From Chrysochromulina tobinii (taxonomy: Eukaryota > Haptophyta > Prymnesiales > Chrysochromulinaceae): DNA of 34,730 bases. Positions 1-8,830 of the stretch are shown piece by piece. The stretch is from the NCBI GenBank assembly GCA_001275005.1, contig JWZX01002633.1, positions 1 to 34,730 of the forward strand, in the 5' to 3' direction. Both the position numbers and the translations under genes were made by a program. The stretch's first letter is position 1; every line of letters starts with the position of its first letter. The notes under the pieces were generated by a model, which did not search any database, was not told the origin of the DNA, and was given only the letters and a program-made list of their open reading frames with translations.

Positions 1-104
1 ATTAACATTAACATGAAACAACGTTAAGGAAAAAAATTAACGCTTCCTTAACGTTAGAACTCAAATCTAACGTTAGGCTACTCTAACGGCTCGGTAAGTA
101 GGTC
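1..104. repeat. TTAACG/AACGTTAG-rich flank
   Basis: This AT-rich stretch lies downstream of the TPR gene stop. It carries scattered copies of TTAACG, AACGTTA and the palindrome CTAACGTTAG. It may be 3' flank or the edge of a degenerate repeat. I see no gene in it. Confidence 0.4.
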
Positions 105-1496
105 TCACCACTCATCCAGGGGCTCCGGGCCGAGCGCCGGGTTGAGCTCATTCCACACGCGATAGAAGCCCACGCTTAGCATGATGCCGAAGATCCAGTA
201 GCGCAGCGAGCCTGCGCCCGCGTCGCGCGCCGGCGGCGGCGCCCCCCGTGCGCCCATTTCCTCCTCGTCAGGGTTGTCAGCATCGTCCTCCCCCTCGCCG
301 CCTTGCTGCTCCTGCCGCTGCATCCGCTGCAGCTCCTTGACGATCAGCGGGTCCAACAGGTCAATGCCATGCTTCTTGGCGTCGGCAATCTGCTCTGGCG
401 TCGGGTTGGCGAAGTCGATGTTCTTGGGGTCGTTGCGCGCCGAGCGCACCTCCTCCTCCGCAGCAAGTCGTTTGTACTCTTCAAGCTGTTGCCGATGCAC
501 CGCCAGCTTCTTCTCGAGCTCGTCAGCATCCGCATGGCGTCTGTTCTCACGCAGGTGGGCGATGGCCGCCTCGGCCTCCCGCGCCTCCTTCTCCGCCATC
601 TCGGGCGTGCGCGGCTTACCCGCCGCCGGGTCGTTCAGCTTCTTCTCCTCCTCAGCACGTGCCCTCTGAGCCGCGAGCGTCTTCTCGTCGTACAGCTCAC
701 TCTTATCGAAGAGGCCCTTGAGCGCGGACGCGTCCTTCTTCTTGGCCTCGAGGCGCCCCTTTTTGAGCTTCGTGAGCAGCGCGCGGATCTCCTTGTCGTC
801 GGGCGCGGCCGCCGCCGCCTCGCTGAGGTCGGCAATGGCCGAGTCATTGTCGCCGTCGGTGGCGGTCAGTGGCTCGCTCCGCGCGCGCGCGCGCCGGTAG
901 AGCGCCTTCGAGTTGAGGCCGTCGAGTTCGAGGGCGTTCGTGCACGCCTGCACGCACCGCTTGTAGTCCTCGTCGATGCTCGAGCCTAGCTCGGGCTTCC
1001 CCGTACATGCGCGACCGAGGAAGCACGCACCCAAGTTGTTGTAGCACGACGTGGCAAAATCGCGCACCGCCCTGCGCTCGTCCTCGTCCTCGGCCCGGCC
1101 CTCGCCAACGATGTCGTCGATCAGGTCGATGGATTCGTCCTTGATGCCTTTGTTCTTCCAGTCAGGGTCGTTTTGCCGCAGGTACCGGAAGGCGCCGATC
1201 GCCGCCTCGTAGCACTCGACCGCACTCGCATACTTCTTCTTCCGGAAGAATTCGTTGCCCTGCTCCTTGAGCTCGGCCGCCCCGGCGAGCCGCGCGCCGA
1301 CGGGTAGCTTGCGCAGCTCGAGGCACGTTTGGTTCTGCATCCACATCGAGTTCTGCAGGTAGGTGGGGTACCCCTCGAACTTGCGGCGGTGCTTCTCCAT
1401 CTCATGGCTCTTCATACCCATCGCATGGTGCATCATGTTGCCAAACTCGGTGGACCGATCCATGATCCCTGGCGTGTTTAGCATGTTGCCCGGCAT
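105..1496 (-). CDS. Tail-anchored TPR-repeat protein
   Basis: A 463-residue protein if translation starts at the ATG at 1496. The frame stays open upstream, but that part is low-complexity and overlaps the divergent gene, so I excluded it. TPR-type helices begin near residue 73 (AAELKEQGNEFF) and continue through about 145-245 (NNLGACFL, NALELDGLNSKALYRRA). This layout is typical of chaperone-binding TPR clamps in FKBP-type and related co-chaperones. Residues ~245-400 are charged and probably coiled-coil. Near the C-terminus there is one hydrophobic segment (about residues 430-447, RYWIFGIMLSVGFYRVW) followed by a short tail. That arrangement fits a tail-anchored protein of the ER or outer mitochondrial membrane with the TPR domain in the cytosol. 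No FKBP or J domain is visible. The TPR call is firm. The membrane and chaperone role is inferred. Confidence 0.8.
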   Translation of the reverse strand: MPGNMLNTPGIMDRSTEFGNMMHHAMGMKSHEMEKHRRKFEGYPTYLQNSMWMQNQTCLELRKLPVGARLAGAAELKEQGNEFFRKKKYASAVECYEAAIGAFRYLRQNDPDWKNKGIKDESIDLIDDIVGEGRAEDEDERRAVRDFATSCYNNLGACFLGRACTGKPELGSSIDEDYKRCVQACTNALELDGLNSKALYRRARARSEPLTATDGDNDSAIADLSEAAAAAPDDKEIRALLTKLKKGRLEAKKKDASALKGLFDKSELYDEKTLAAQRARAEEEKKLNDPAAGKPRTPEMAEKEAREAEAAIAHLRENRRHADADELEKKLAVHRQQLEEYKRLAAEEEVRSARNDPKNIDFANPTPEQIADAKKHGIDLLDPLIVKELQRMQRQEQQGGEGEDDADNPDEEEMGARGAPPPARDAGAGSLRYWIFGIMLSVGFYRVWNELNPALGPEPLDEW

Positions 1497-1704
1497 ATTA
1501 GTGGCTCCGAGCGCCGATCGTCCCGCGAAGCTCGCATTGGACGCGACTTGTCCACAGTCTTGCACACGCTGTGTGAATGAAAGGCAAAATTTCGCAAGCG
1601 ACGCGCACGGAAGCCAAGACTCGGGCCGGCGTTGTGGCGGAGATTCGCTTTTTGCGCGGCGAGGAGGCGTTTCGAGTTTGCGAGACCCGCTGGCCTCACA
1701 AGCA
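1497..1704. promoter_or_regulatory. Putative bidirectional promoter
   Basis: Only 208 bp separate the start codons of the TPR gene (-) and the EF-hand gene (+), so both promoters and 5' UTRs must lie here or overlap coding sequence. I see no TATA box. This is inferred from geometry only. Confidence 0.4.
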
Positions 1705-3632
1705 ATGGCGGGCAGCTTCGAAACGCCCGAGGATCTGCCGCGCGCGCTGCGATCCTGGGCAGGGCGCTGCCTCTCCGACGAGTCCGCACCGCTGTTGACG
1801 TCAGTATTGCTCACGTGGGCGTGCGATGCTACCGACGAGGCCTCTCGAGTACAATGGCGGGAGCTCAACGACCTCTGCAGGGACTCTGAATTTGGATTCG
1901 GACATAGCAGGGCGGACGCCGTCGAGGAGCGCGATCGCAGCCGCGCTGCTGATGCGTCACTCGGCACCGGACCGGTGATGGTCGACTTCAGCCCTCCAGA
2001 GCCGCAGGGCGCGTCTGAGGCCGCTGAGACCCGTTGGATGGAAGCCGAGCATGGTAAAGAACGGGGCACTTTTGGCAGCTCGCGCGACGCTTCCATTCAC
2101 ATTCATACTATGAACGCGGCGCTCATGCCATTGCCAAAGGCTGGGCGGACCTCGCAGACCATTCGATTACGCTTCCAAATCCCCGGCCCGGGCGCCTACT
2201 CGCCAGACGTCGGCAGCGTGCCGTTCGCGAGCACCTCACACACCTCGTTGTTTCCACAGGGCGCGACGTGGGGGCGTGACGACCGGTACAAGCACCTGTC
2301 GCGTGCCGTGACGCCGAGTGCTGCCGCACTCTCGGCTTCGACCCCCCTGCCACCGCTCAGTGGACCGTCCTCTGGCTTCTATCCCATGCCGGTACGGACC
2401 CACCTGCCCATGCTTCGCCGGACGCTCACGGTCGCTCGTCACACGTGCTGCCCCCTCTGCTTGCTGACGAACTCCCATCGGCCCCGACTGCCCGGCCGCA
2501 GGTCTTTCCCGCGCCTAAGGAGCGTGCATCGGGTATCGGCAGCCGCTGCCGCGCGCGCCTGTTCCCACCCGCCGCCATGCTTCCCGGCGGTCAACCCCCA
2601 GAGCGCATCCGCGAGAGGATCGAGGCCGTGCGTGAGCTCAACAAGAAGACCCTCGTCGGCCCCGACCCGTGCTCGTACTCGCCGGGCAACAAGTTCAATT
2701 CGGAGTTCCCCACAAAGAGTGTGGGCCGTCTGTCGGCCCAGGGCCTTTTTCGCCCGAGCACTGCGCTTGACGAGGAGGGCGCCTCAGTGTACGAGATCGA
2801 GAGGCAGGCTGAGGAGATGCGCAGGGAGGCGCGCGACCGGAGGTATGACCAGCGCCGCCGCGAGGATGTTGAAGTTGAGCTCAACCGCGTGCGGCAGAAG
2901 CACCTACTGCTCGCGGCGGGGGCGAAGCGAAGCATTGGACAGAGCGCAGGTAGCGAACGGTCAACCTCCTCCGGCGAGATGGATGTACTTGCGGAGCTGC
3001 GAAAGCGGCTCGATGGCAGCCTGCAGCGCATGTCCGACCTCTTCTCCGCCATCGACGTGAGCTGGGACGGGCTGGTGTCGCGCGAGGAGCTCGGCGTGGC
3101 GCTCGCCGGCCTCGGTCTCGACGTCTCTCGCGACGAGGTGCGCGCGCTCTTCGACCGTATTGACGTGGACCGCTCAGGCGAGATTGACTTCCGGGAGCTC
3201 AAGCGAGCTCTCTACCGACCTCCCTCGTCCAAGAAGAACAGCGCCGAAGCCGCCCATTCGCGATGGGAGGCGGCCAAGACCGCCGCACGGCCCTCGACGA
3301 TCTCGGATGAGCAGCTCAAGGCGTATCAGGGACTGGGCATTCGACGGAGGGCGGGAGCTCACAAAACCAACAGCCCGTGGGCGACAGGCCCTGGGCGCAA
3401 AATCTCGGTTGAGTTCCTAAGTGGCATGGAGCCGCCGGAAGTAAGGAGCATGGGGCCTGCTCAGTACGACCCCCGCCCTGGCACTCATTACGTCAAGCAC
3501 CGAACGTGCGACCTGGGTGGCGATGTTGGAAGAAACAAACGGTCGCCATTGCAGGCGGAGCCGGGCACGGTCGCGGGCTACATTTACCGCGCTCGTGATC
3601 AGTCGGAGGGGGCATGGACGATGAATTTATAG
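1705..3632 (+). CDS. EF-hand protein with PG-rich (SHIPPO-like) motifs
   Basis: Two exons, 1705-2391 and 2502-3632, give 605 residues. The 110-nt intron starts GTACGG, ends CCGCAG and is phase 0. Joining the exons puts ...YPMP directly before VFPAPKERASG and gives one open frame. PG-rich motifs of the sperm-tail/SHIPPO type occur at the end of exon 1 (PGPGAYSPD, ~residue 160), early in exon 2 (GPDPCSYSPG) and near the C-terminus (MGPAQYDPRPGTH). A charged helix (~300-360) precedes two canonical EF-hand loops exactly 36 residues apart: DVSWDGLVSREE at 414-425 and DVDRSGEIDFRE at 450-461. Both have the expected acidic and Gly residues, so Ca2+ binding is likely. PG-rich repeats are known in axonemal and microtubule-associated proteins, so a Ca2+-responsive flagellar role is a reasonable inference. 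The ATG at 1705 follows a divergent promoter. An earlier in-frame ATG at 1363 overlaps the neighbouring gene and is rejected. Confidence 0.82.
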
Positions 3633-4917
3633 ACGTGCGTCAGACGCTCACAAGGGCGACCGAGTAAGACGACCTCGGGGCTACGACGATGCGTACTTAT
3701 ACGTAGCCTTCGTCCTTGGATCGGATGGTGGGATTCGCCCGGGACATTCACATGCGCTCCCGGGGAGCGGGGTTGCGTTCGATGCTTGCCACTTGCTTGC
3801 CTGCGCCGTCTCGCAGAGATTGTGTGCAAGCAAGCACTGCGGCCTCCTCATCCTGTGGGTCGTCGGTGCAGGTCCGAGGTCGCCGGTTCCCTCGTCCCCT
3901 GTGAACACAGAACGAAAATTGTTCAGAAAGGCTCATGTAATTGGACAAATAAGGAAACGCCACACGGGATCAATTGCTGGGGGTTCCAGGACGTGCAGGT
4001 CATCTACCAGCGCACTTGCTCCCACAAGCACAGGACGTCACTGAGCGGTTCTGAGGTCAGGTCGGACCGCTGAGAAAATGACGCTTTTTTTTGCCCAGGA
4101 GTTGTCGAGAGGGTGTTTCAAGACTCCCTGTAGTTAGTAGGGGGCCCTCGGAGGCGCGGGGGGGTTAGGGGGGGGTAAAAACAAAAATCGTGAAACGAAG
4201 GCCTTCGGAAATAGGGAATTTGAAGGGAATCGTGAATCGAAGGCGTTTCGTCACTAGAAACCCTATCCATGGCGCACCTAAGCATCATCGACGCGGTTGC
4301 GTGAGCGGAGCGACTTGTTAAGCTCGCGACCGCCCGGCTCGTACTCGGAGACGAAGGAGTACTACGAAGTCATCCTGAAGGAGTCAATCGTCTTCCTCAA
4401 GACCAACGACAAGCGTGGCACCTCCGTCTTTCTGGTGAAGCCGAGCTTGAAGCCGTGCCAGTCCAACGCCGTACATCACGCCCAAGGTGCAGCGCGGCCT
4501 GGGCTCTTTCGGCACGGTTGAAGAGGCTGCTGCTGGTGCTTAAGGCACTGGTCGCTGGGCAGTGCCGACGCCGCTCTCGCAACCACCGTGGTGAAGGCTG
4601 CCGCCCAGGCGCGGAACGGCGCAAACTGTAGCCCTTGGCTCTGCGAATGCTGATGCTTAAAACGGTCCAGTGTGCGCCATTGATAGGGTCCGGCGATGAG
4701 GGTGGCGTACAATGTATGAGCAAAACGTGTTGTAGCGGTCATATAAGTCATTATAAGTCATTCAAGCACACCCGACACCCCGGTTGCGGTTCAAAGGTTC
4801 AATCACGCGCTACTGGAATCGAAGATAAGTGGCACCATTTCTTTCACGCAGTGGTGGGTGCTAGACCTGACCTCAGAAACGCTCAGCCGACTTCGCCACG
4901 GGCTGCAGCCTTAGGCG
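3633..4917. other. Intergenic region, mostly featureless
   Basis: About 1.3 kb between the ends of two genes. It contains homopolymer runs (T near 4085, G near 4160-4176), two related short motifs of the form AATCGTGAAWCGAAGGC at about 4187 and 4228, a TATAAGTCAT repeat near 4743-4760, and one coding-looking patch listed separately. I see no convincing complete gene. Confidence 0.5.
4297..4485 (+). pseudogene. Possible exon or gene remnant
   Basis: An open stretch of GC-rich, codon-like composition whose translation includes YSETKEYYEVILKESIVFLK and then TNDKRGTSVFLVKPS. It looks like folded-protein sequence rather than noise. I do not recognise the family. No clear ATG is attached: a nearby ATG at 4269 runs into a stop after 11 codons. 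No splice partner could be found either. It may be a decayed gene copy, a lone exon, or chance. Confidence 0.2.
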
Positions 4918-5928
4918 TTAGGCCAGCCTAGATGAGCACAGGACGCCCGCCACGGCGCCCGGCTGCACCCCGGCCCTCTTCTCGGCCGCCTCGCGCTCTG
5001 CCCTCCGCTTGAGCCTCGCCATGGCCTTGCCGTTGAGCTTCTGCTTCTTGGGGGGCACCGGCTCATCACCCTCGGCAACCGCACCGTTCGCGCCTTGGCT
5101 CGCGCTTGGATCAGGGGGAGCGTTCCTCTCCGTGGCCTCATAGGGTGCCTTGCGCTTTCCGACCGAGCGCATCTCCGCCTTGATCTCCGCCTTCGAGGTT
5201 GACGAGGCTTCGGCACCGTCGTCGCCGTCGTCGCCGTCCTGCTTCAACCTTCGCTCGGAAGCTGGTAAGGGCTTCAATGGCATCGCTATCGCACCCTCGC
5301 GTAGTCCACTGCCCTGACTCCAGCCCATCTTGAGCAGCATCGAGTGCCCAAAGCCCGAGGAGATGGGCGCCTCAGCCACCTTGGCAGCCGCCTTCTTGGC
5401 GGCCTTCCGCTCCTTTTGGCGCAGCTTCTTCGCATCTACCGCAGCGCTCGGCAGCGGAGCCGACTGTGCTGGACGGCCGGACTCTTGCCCGTTTGGCAAG
5501 GGCACGTGGCCTAGGCTGCCGATCACCTTCCAAATCATAGTCTTGTCGAACACCTCGACGCCGCACTCGCGCCGCAGCTCGTCACGCAGCGCGTCCGCCT
5601 TTGCGAATTCGTGACTCTTCTTCGCCATCCGCCTCCGGAGGAGCAGATGGTGCACGCGTGGCTCGTCCGATAGGTCGACCGTGTCGCCCTGGGCGCGGCG
5701 GTAGCCATGGGCGGATTCGCCGATGCTGGCTGGCTGCTGCACCACCACTGGCAATGGGGTCAAGGCCGTCGTGGCGGGCGCAGCCGTAGAAGCTCCTCGG
5801 GAGTCCGTGGTGCCGTCGTCATCCGGAACCGTGCTGACGGCGGCGGCAGCAGGCTGCTCTGTCGAGGCGGTTGCTGGCTCAGGAGAGGCCGGCGCGCGGG
5901 CCAATTTTCGAGCCTTGCTCGCGGGCAT
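4918..5928 (-). CDS. G-patch protein with CysRS-like helical motif
   Basis: Single-exon gene of 336 residues from an ATG at 5928. The Ala/Pro/Thr-rich N-terminus (1-75) is disordered. Residues ~91-133 (RRRMAKKSHEFAKADALRDE, then GVEVFDKTMIWKV) match the pattern seen in cysteinyl-tRNA synthetases and related folds (R..A.....F..AD..R..L...G....D....W). Residues ~189-220 (SGFGHSMLLKMGWSQGSGL) are a G-patch, the glycine-rich motif that recruits and activates DEAH-box RNA helicases in splicing and ribosome biogenesis. The C-terminus is Lys/Arg-rich with likely nuclear signals (PPKKQKLNGK). A nuclear RNA-processing factor is the best inference. The full synthetase catalytic domain is absent. The gene lies downstream of, and on the same strand as, the carrier gene, with 423 nt between them. 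Confidence 0.8.
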   Translation of the reverse strand: MPASKARKLARAPASPEPATASTEQPAAAAVSTVPDDDGTTDSRGASTAAPATTALTPLPVVVQQPASIGESAHGYRRAQGDTVDLSDEPRVHHLLLRRRMAKKSHEFAKADALRDELRRECGVEVFDKTMIWKVIGSLGHVPLPNGQESGRPAQSAPLPSAAVDAKKLRQKERKAAKKAAAKVAEAPISSGFGHSMLLKMGWSQGSGLREGAIAMPLKPLPASERRLKQDGDDGDDGAEASSTSKAEIKAEMRSVGKRKAPYEATERNAPPDPSASQGANGAVAEGDEPVPPKKQKLNGKAMARLKRRAEREAAEKRAGVQPGAVAGVLCSSRLA

Positions 5929-6351
5929 CCAGTCTTTCGCTGCGATGCCGGACGACGCAGACTATCTCGACTCGCTCTCGTGGACTCGTCGCATGATGGC
6001 CACTTCGTGAAAGGGGTAGTAGTTCGCCTTTTATGGGAGGCGACACAAAGTACTGTACGAGGGGACACTGAGGGGACCCGGCTGGCGCAGATTACAGATA
6101 CAGAGTACTGCGAAACACATAATGACTGTGCATACACACGGCGCGGGGCGCGTGAAACACGCCTTAAGACGTTAAGAGGAGTGCTCCATTTGCACCAAAC
6201 AGCCACCCGATGCGCAATGGGTAACACGCACATCCGATACCCGTGTTGATGGCTGACTGAGTAGCGTCATGCACGAGAGGTCGAGAGCACACGGTGTGCC
6301 CCAACGCCGAGGCCTGTCTCGCACACGTGTACCTGCGAGCTGCTGCAGTGC
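5929..6351. other. Intergenic spacer between co-oriented genes
   Basis: This stretch holds the promoter side of the G-patch gene and the 3' end of the carrier gene. I see no gene or clear repeat in it. Confidence 0.5.
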
Positions 6352-8603
6352 TCAACGCTCGGAGTCGGGCGCTAGCCGGGACCATCCTCGCAGTGTGAGC
6401 GCTGCTTTCGTGTTCTCAAAGACGACATACGAGATCGAGATCGAAGGCACCGCCTTGAGCAAGTTGGGCACAATGCCTCGGTACAGCCCCTTGAGTCCGT
6501 CCTTGCGCACCTGCCCATCAGAGCGCCATGAGAACGCACTCAGCGCGCACTCAGCGCTCAGCGCGCACTCAGCGTGCGCTCAGCGCACCGTGTCCACGAG
6601 GCAATCGATGAGCCCATCGTACTGGGCGACGAACCCGGGCATACCACTCGCCTGTGGGGAGGGGGAGGAGGCGCCGTAGTGAGCGCATGCACGCAGCTGG
6701 ATGACGAACCCGGGCATAGCACTTGCCTGCAGACGCGTCTTCGCGAGGGCTAGCGGGTATGTGGCCAGCTGCGCCAGGCTCGAAGAGAGCGCACCGCACC
6801 TGCCAATTCACAGTGCCAATTCACAGTACCAATTCGCGCGGTCGATCATCAGTAGCCACAGTGACCAATCAGTGGCAGTCACCCGAGCATCGTGAGCGTG
6901 CAATCAGTGGCAGTCACCCGAGCATCGTGAGCGTGCAATCAGTGGCAGTCACCCGAGCATCGTGAGCGTGCCCGGCTCCGAGCGCCGATGGTAGCGCAAC
7001 TCGGCCTTGAACGTATTATAGAGCGCAAGGTCCACCGCAGAGAAGGGGATGATGCCAATGAGGGAGGCGCCGAGGCCCTTGTACAAGGCGCCGAGGCCCT
7101 CCGCACGGACAGAGGAGCGAAGGCAGTGGCCGAGCCCCTCGTACGTGCCTGGAGTGGCCACCGCCAGGCGCGTCTTGGCCACCTGAGGAGGGAGTGTGAA
7201 TGTGAATGTGTGTCTTGGCCACCTGAGGAGGGAGGCCATCAACGGCAATCAGAGGCCATCAACGGCAATCAGAGGCCATCAACGGCAATCAGAGACCATC
7301 AACGGCAATCAGAGACCATCAACGGCAATCGGAGGGCATCAGAGGCAATTTGTGACCATCAGTGTCACTCAGGAACCATCAGCTGCACCTCTAAGGGGTA
7401 GATGGCCACGCACGACGCCGCGCCCGCGCACGCGCCCGCGAGCAACCGCTCAAAGACGCGAGGGTGGCGAGGGTCGACACAGAGAAGCATCTTCGCATGG
7501 TCGTACGTCCAAAACTTGACGCCGCTCTCGGGCATCACCTGCAATCAGTGGCAATTACAGGCGTTGAAGGCCATCACGCCGCTCTCGGGCATCACCTGCG
7601 CCCATCACGGCGCCCAATCGTGCCCATCACAGTGCCCATCAGTGGCGATCAGTGGCCATCGGCGGCCATTGCCTGCGACTCTAGTGGCAATCTGAGGCCA
7701 GCACCTCAGCGCGCACCTTGACCACATTGGCGGTGTTGCCTTGGAAGAAGGCGGGGAAGCCGCCTTGAGCGTAGATGGCGCGCAGGCCACCGACGACACC
7801 AATCGGTCGCTGCGGAGCCCACTTGATACCCACCTGCATCAGCATCTTGAGCCGATCGAGCGGCGCCGTCGCCGTGCGCGAGATCACGCCCGCGACAGCA
7901 CCTGCGAGGAAGACCGCCTCGCTCGAAGCTGTGGTCGATTCCACCGTCGAGGAGTGGACCTGGCCCGGCTCCGCGCCGGTGTCGAGGCCGCCGCCGCGCG
8001 CGGCGAGCCACGACTCGAAGGCGGCGGCCACATCCACGCGCGGCAGGCGGTACACGAACGTGGCGAACTCATGCAGCCCGAGCTCGCCGCCCCGCTGACT
8101 GCCCTGGCCGTCGAGCTGGGCGAGGAACACGGCGATCTCGCGGTCAGAGGCTTGCACGCCGAGGCGCGAGAGCGACTCCTTGAGGTCGGCGAAGGCGATC
8201 GCGTCCGTCGAGATGCGCGCGAGCGTGCGCCGAGGCGTCAGTCGCGCGAACGAATCCATGATCTCGTCCTCTCGCCGCCGCACGTAGCCGAGCAGCTCGG
8301 CGTACTCCAAGACGCCATCGTCCGCGTCCTTGCCGGCCTCGGCAAAGATTTGGCGCACGGCGAGCATCGAGCTCGGCAGCCCGAGGCGCGCGAGCCCAAG
8401 CGAGAGGTCCTCGGCCGAGATCGCGCCGGACTGCGCGTCGTACCCGAGCTCCGTCCACACGTCCCGCACGCCGTCCGAGAGCCGTCGGCGGCCTATGCCA
8501 CTCGATGGCCTCGGGCGGATGGCGCGCGGAGCGGCGCGGGTGCTGGTGCTGGTGCTGGTGGTGCTGGTGCTGGTGCTGCTGGTGCTGCTGGTGCTGCTGG
8601 CGC

Positions 8604-8634
<31 letters not shown>

Positions 8635-8658
8635 GCTGCTGATGCGGTGGCTCGTCAT
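6352..8658 (-). CDS. EF-hand mitochondrial carrier, SCaMC/ATP-Mg-Pi-like
   Basis: Six exons on the minus strand: 8658-7717, 7538-7389, 7182-6953, 6799-6727, 6651-6589 and 6510-6352. They give 538 residues in one frame. Residues ~10-45 are a Ser/Thr run encoded by trinucleotide repeats. Residues ~55-215 are an EF-hand-like regulatory region ([13 protein letters not shown] and others). The remainder has three carrier repeats with the signature motifs PLDRLK (266), PLEVAK (362) and PLALAK (456). Length order, EF-hand N-terminus and motifs such as GNTANVVK followed by [10 protein letters not shown] match the Ca2+-regulated ATP-Mg/phosphate carrier family (SLC25A24 group) of the inner mitochondrial membrane. 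The EF loops are degenerate: position 1 is not Asp in the clearest one and others have insertions, so Ca2+ binding may be weak or lost. All five introns carry short repeats. The fourth uses a GC-AG pair. Confidence 0.85.
6526..6588 (-). repeat. Intron 5 made of GTGCGCTGAG-type repeats
   Basis: Almost the whole 78-nt intron (6511-6588) consists of imperfect copies of a GCGCTGAGTGC-like unit. The donor itself reads GTGCGCTGAG, so donor-like sequence recurs through the intron. Confidence 0.75.
6628..6729 (-). repeat. 27-bp direct repeat offset by exactly one intron length
   Basis: Copies at 6628-6654 and 6703-6729 differ at 2 of 27 positions and are 75 bp apart. The intron between the two exons (6652-6726) is also exactly 75 nt. 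One copy spans the acceptor junction and the other the GC donor (CAG|GCAAGT). This is the layout expected if the intron arose by tandem duplication of exon sequence. Confidence 0.85.
6866..6970 (-). repeat. Three perfect 35-bp copies of an exon-intron junction
   Basis: Units at 6866-6900, 6901-6935 and 6936-6970 are identical. Each contains the last coding bases of carrier exon 3 followed by the donor (CTCGG|GTGACT on the minus strand). Three identical potential donors therefore follow one another. Donor choice changes the frame, because 35 is not a multiple of 3. I chose the first on the transcript, which joins in frame to [10 protein letters not shown]. Confidence 0.9.
7172..7234 (-). repeat. 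Duplicated acceptor junction of carrier intron 2
   Basis: A 23-bp sequence containing the polypyrimidine/CAG acceptor and the first codons of exon 3 (GTGGCCAAGAC) occurs at 7172-7194 and again, identical, at 7212-7234. This gives two potential acceptors 40 bp apart. Confidence 0.85.
7234..7333 (-). repeat. 20-bp tandem repeat in carrier intron 2
   Basis: About five copies of the unit GCCATCAACGGCAATCAGAG, followed by decayed copies up to ~7380. The repeat fills most of the 206-nt intron (7183-7388). Confidence 0.9.
7519..7599 (-). repeat. Duplicated acceptor junction of carrier intron 1
   Basis: A 24-bp sequence covering the CAG acceptor and the first codons of exon 2 (GTGATGCCCGAGAGC) occurs identically at 7519-7542 and 7576-7599, 57 bp apart. 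The exon-proximal copy was used because it leads into KFWTYDHAK. Confidence 0.85.
8536..8640. repeat. Coding trinucleotide repeats (GCT/GGT)
   Basis: Runs of CTG and GTG/GGT triplets encode the Ser/Thr-rich N-terminus of the carrier protein on the minus strand. They are length-variable microsatellite sequence within a coding exon. Confidence 0.85.
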
Positions 8659-8830
8659 TGCGAGTGGCGCGACGCACGTCGCTCAGGGCACGGGCTGCCG
8701 TGAAACACAACGAAGTCATGAAATGATATGACAAGACATACATGTATCCCGACCCCAAGTACACTGCCGTTCAGATGGCTCCCGACGAGTCGACGCACAG
8801 TTGAGTTGGACGGTTGGCTTCGCGAGGTTC
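8659..8830. promoter_or_regulatory. Putative bidirectional promoter
   Basis: 172 bp lie between the start codons of the carrier (-) and the ankyrin gene (+). This is inferred from the head-to-head layout. No defined motif was recognised. Confidence 0.4.

Noticed and set aside
1497-2096. In-frame 200-residue N-terminal extension of the TPR protein
   Set aside because: It is low-complexity, overlaps the coding strand of the divergent EF-hand gene, and would leave no room for either promoter.
7234-7333. CRISPR-like array
   Set aside because: The repeats are contiguous 20-bp units without unique spacers and lie inside a spliced intron of a eukaryotic gene.
7741-8703. Long plus-strand open frame over carrier exon 1
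   Set aside because: It is an antisense shadow. The minus strand encodes the EF-hand and carrier motifs.
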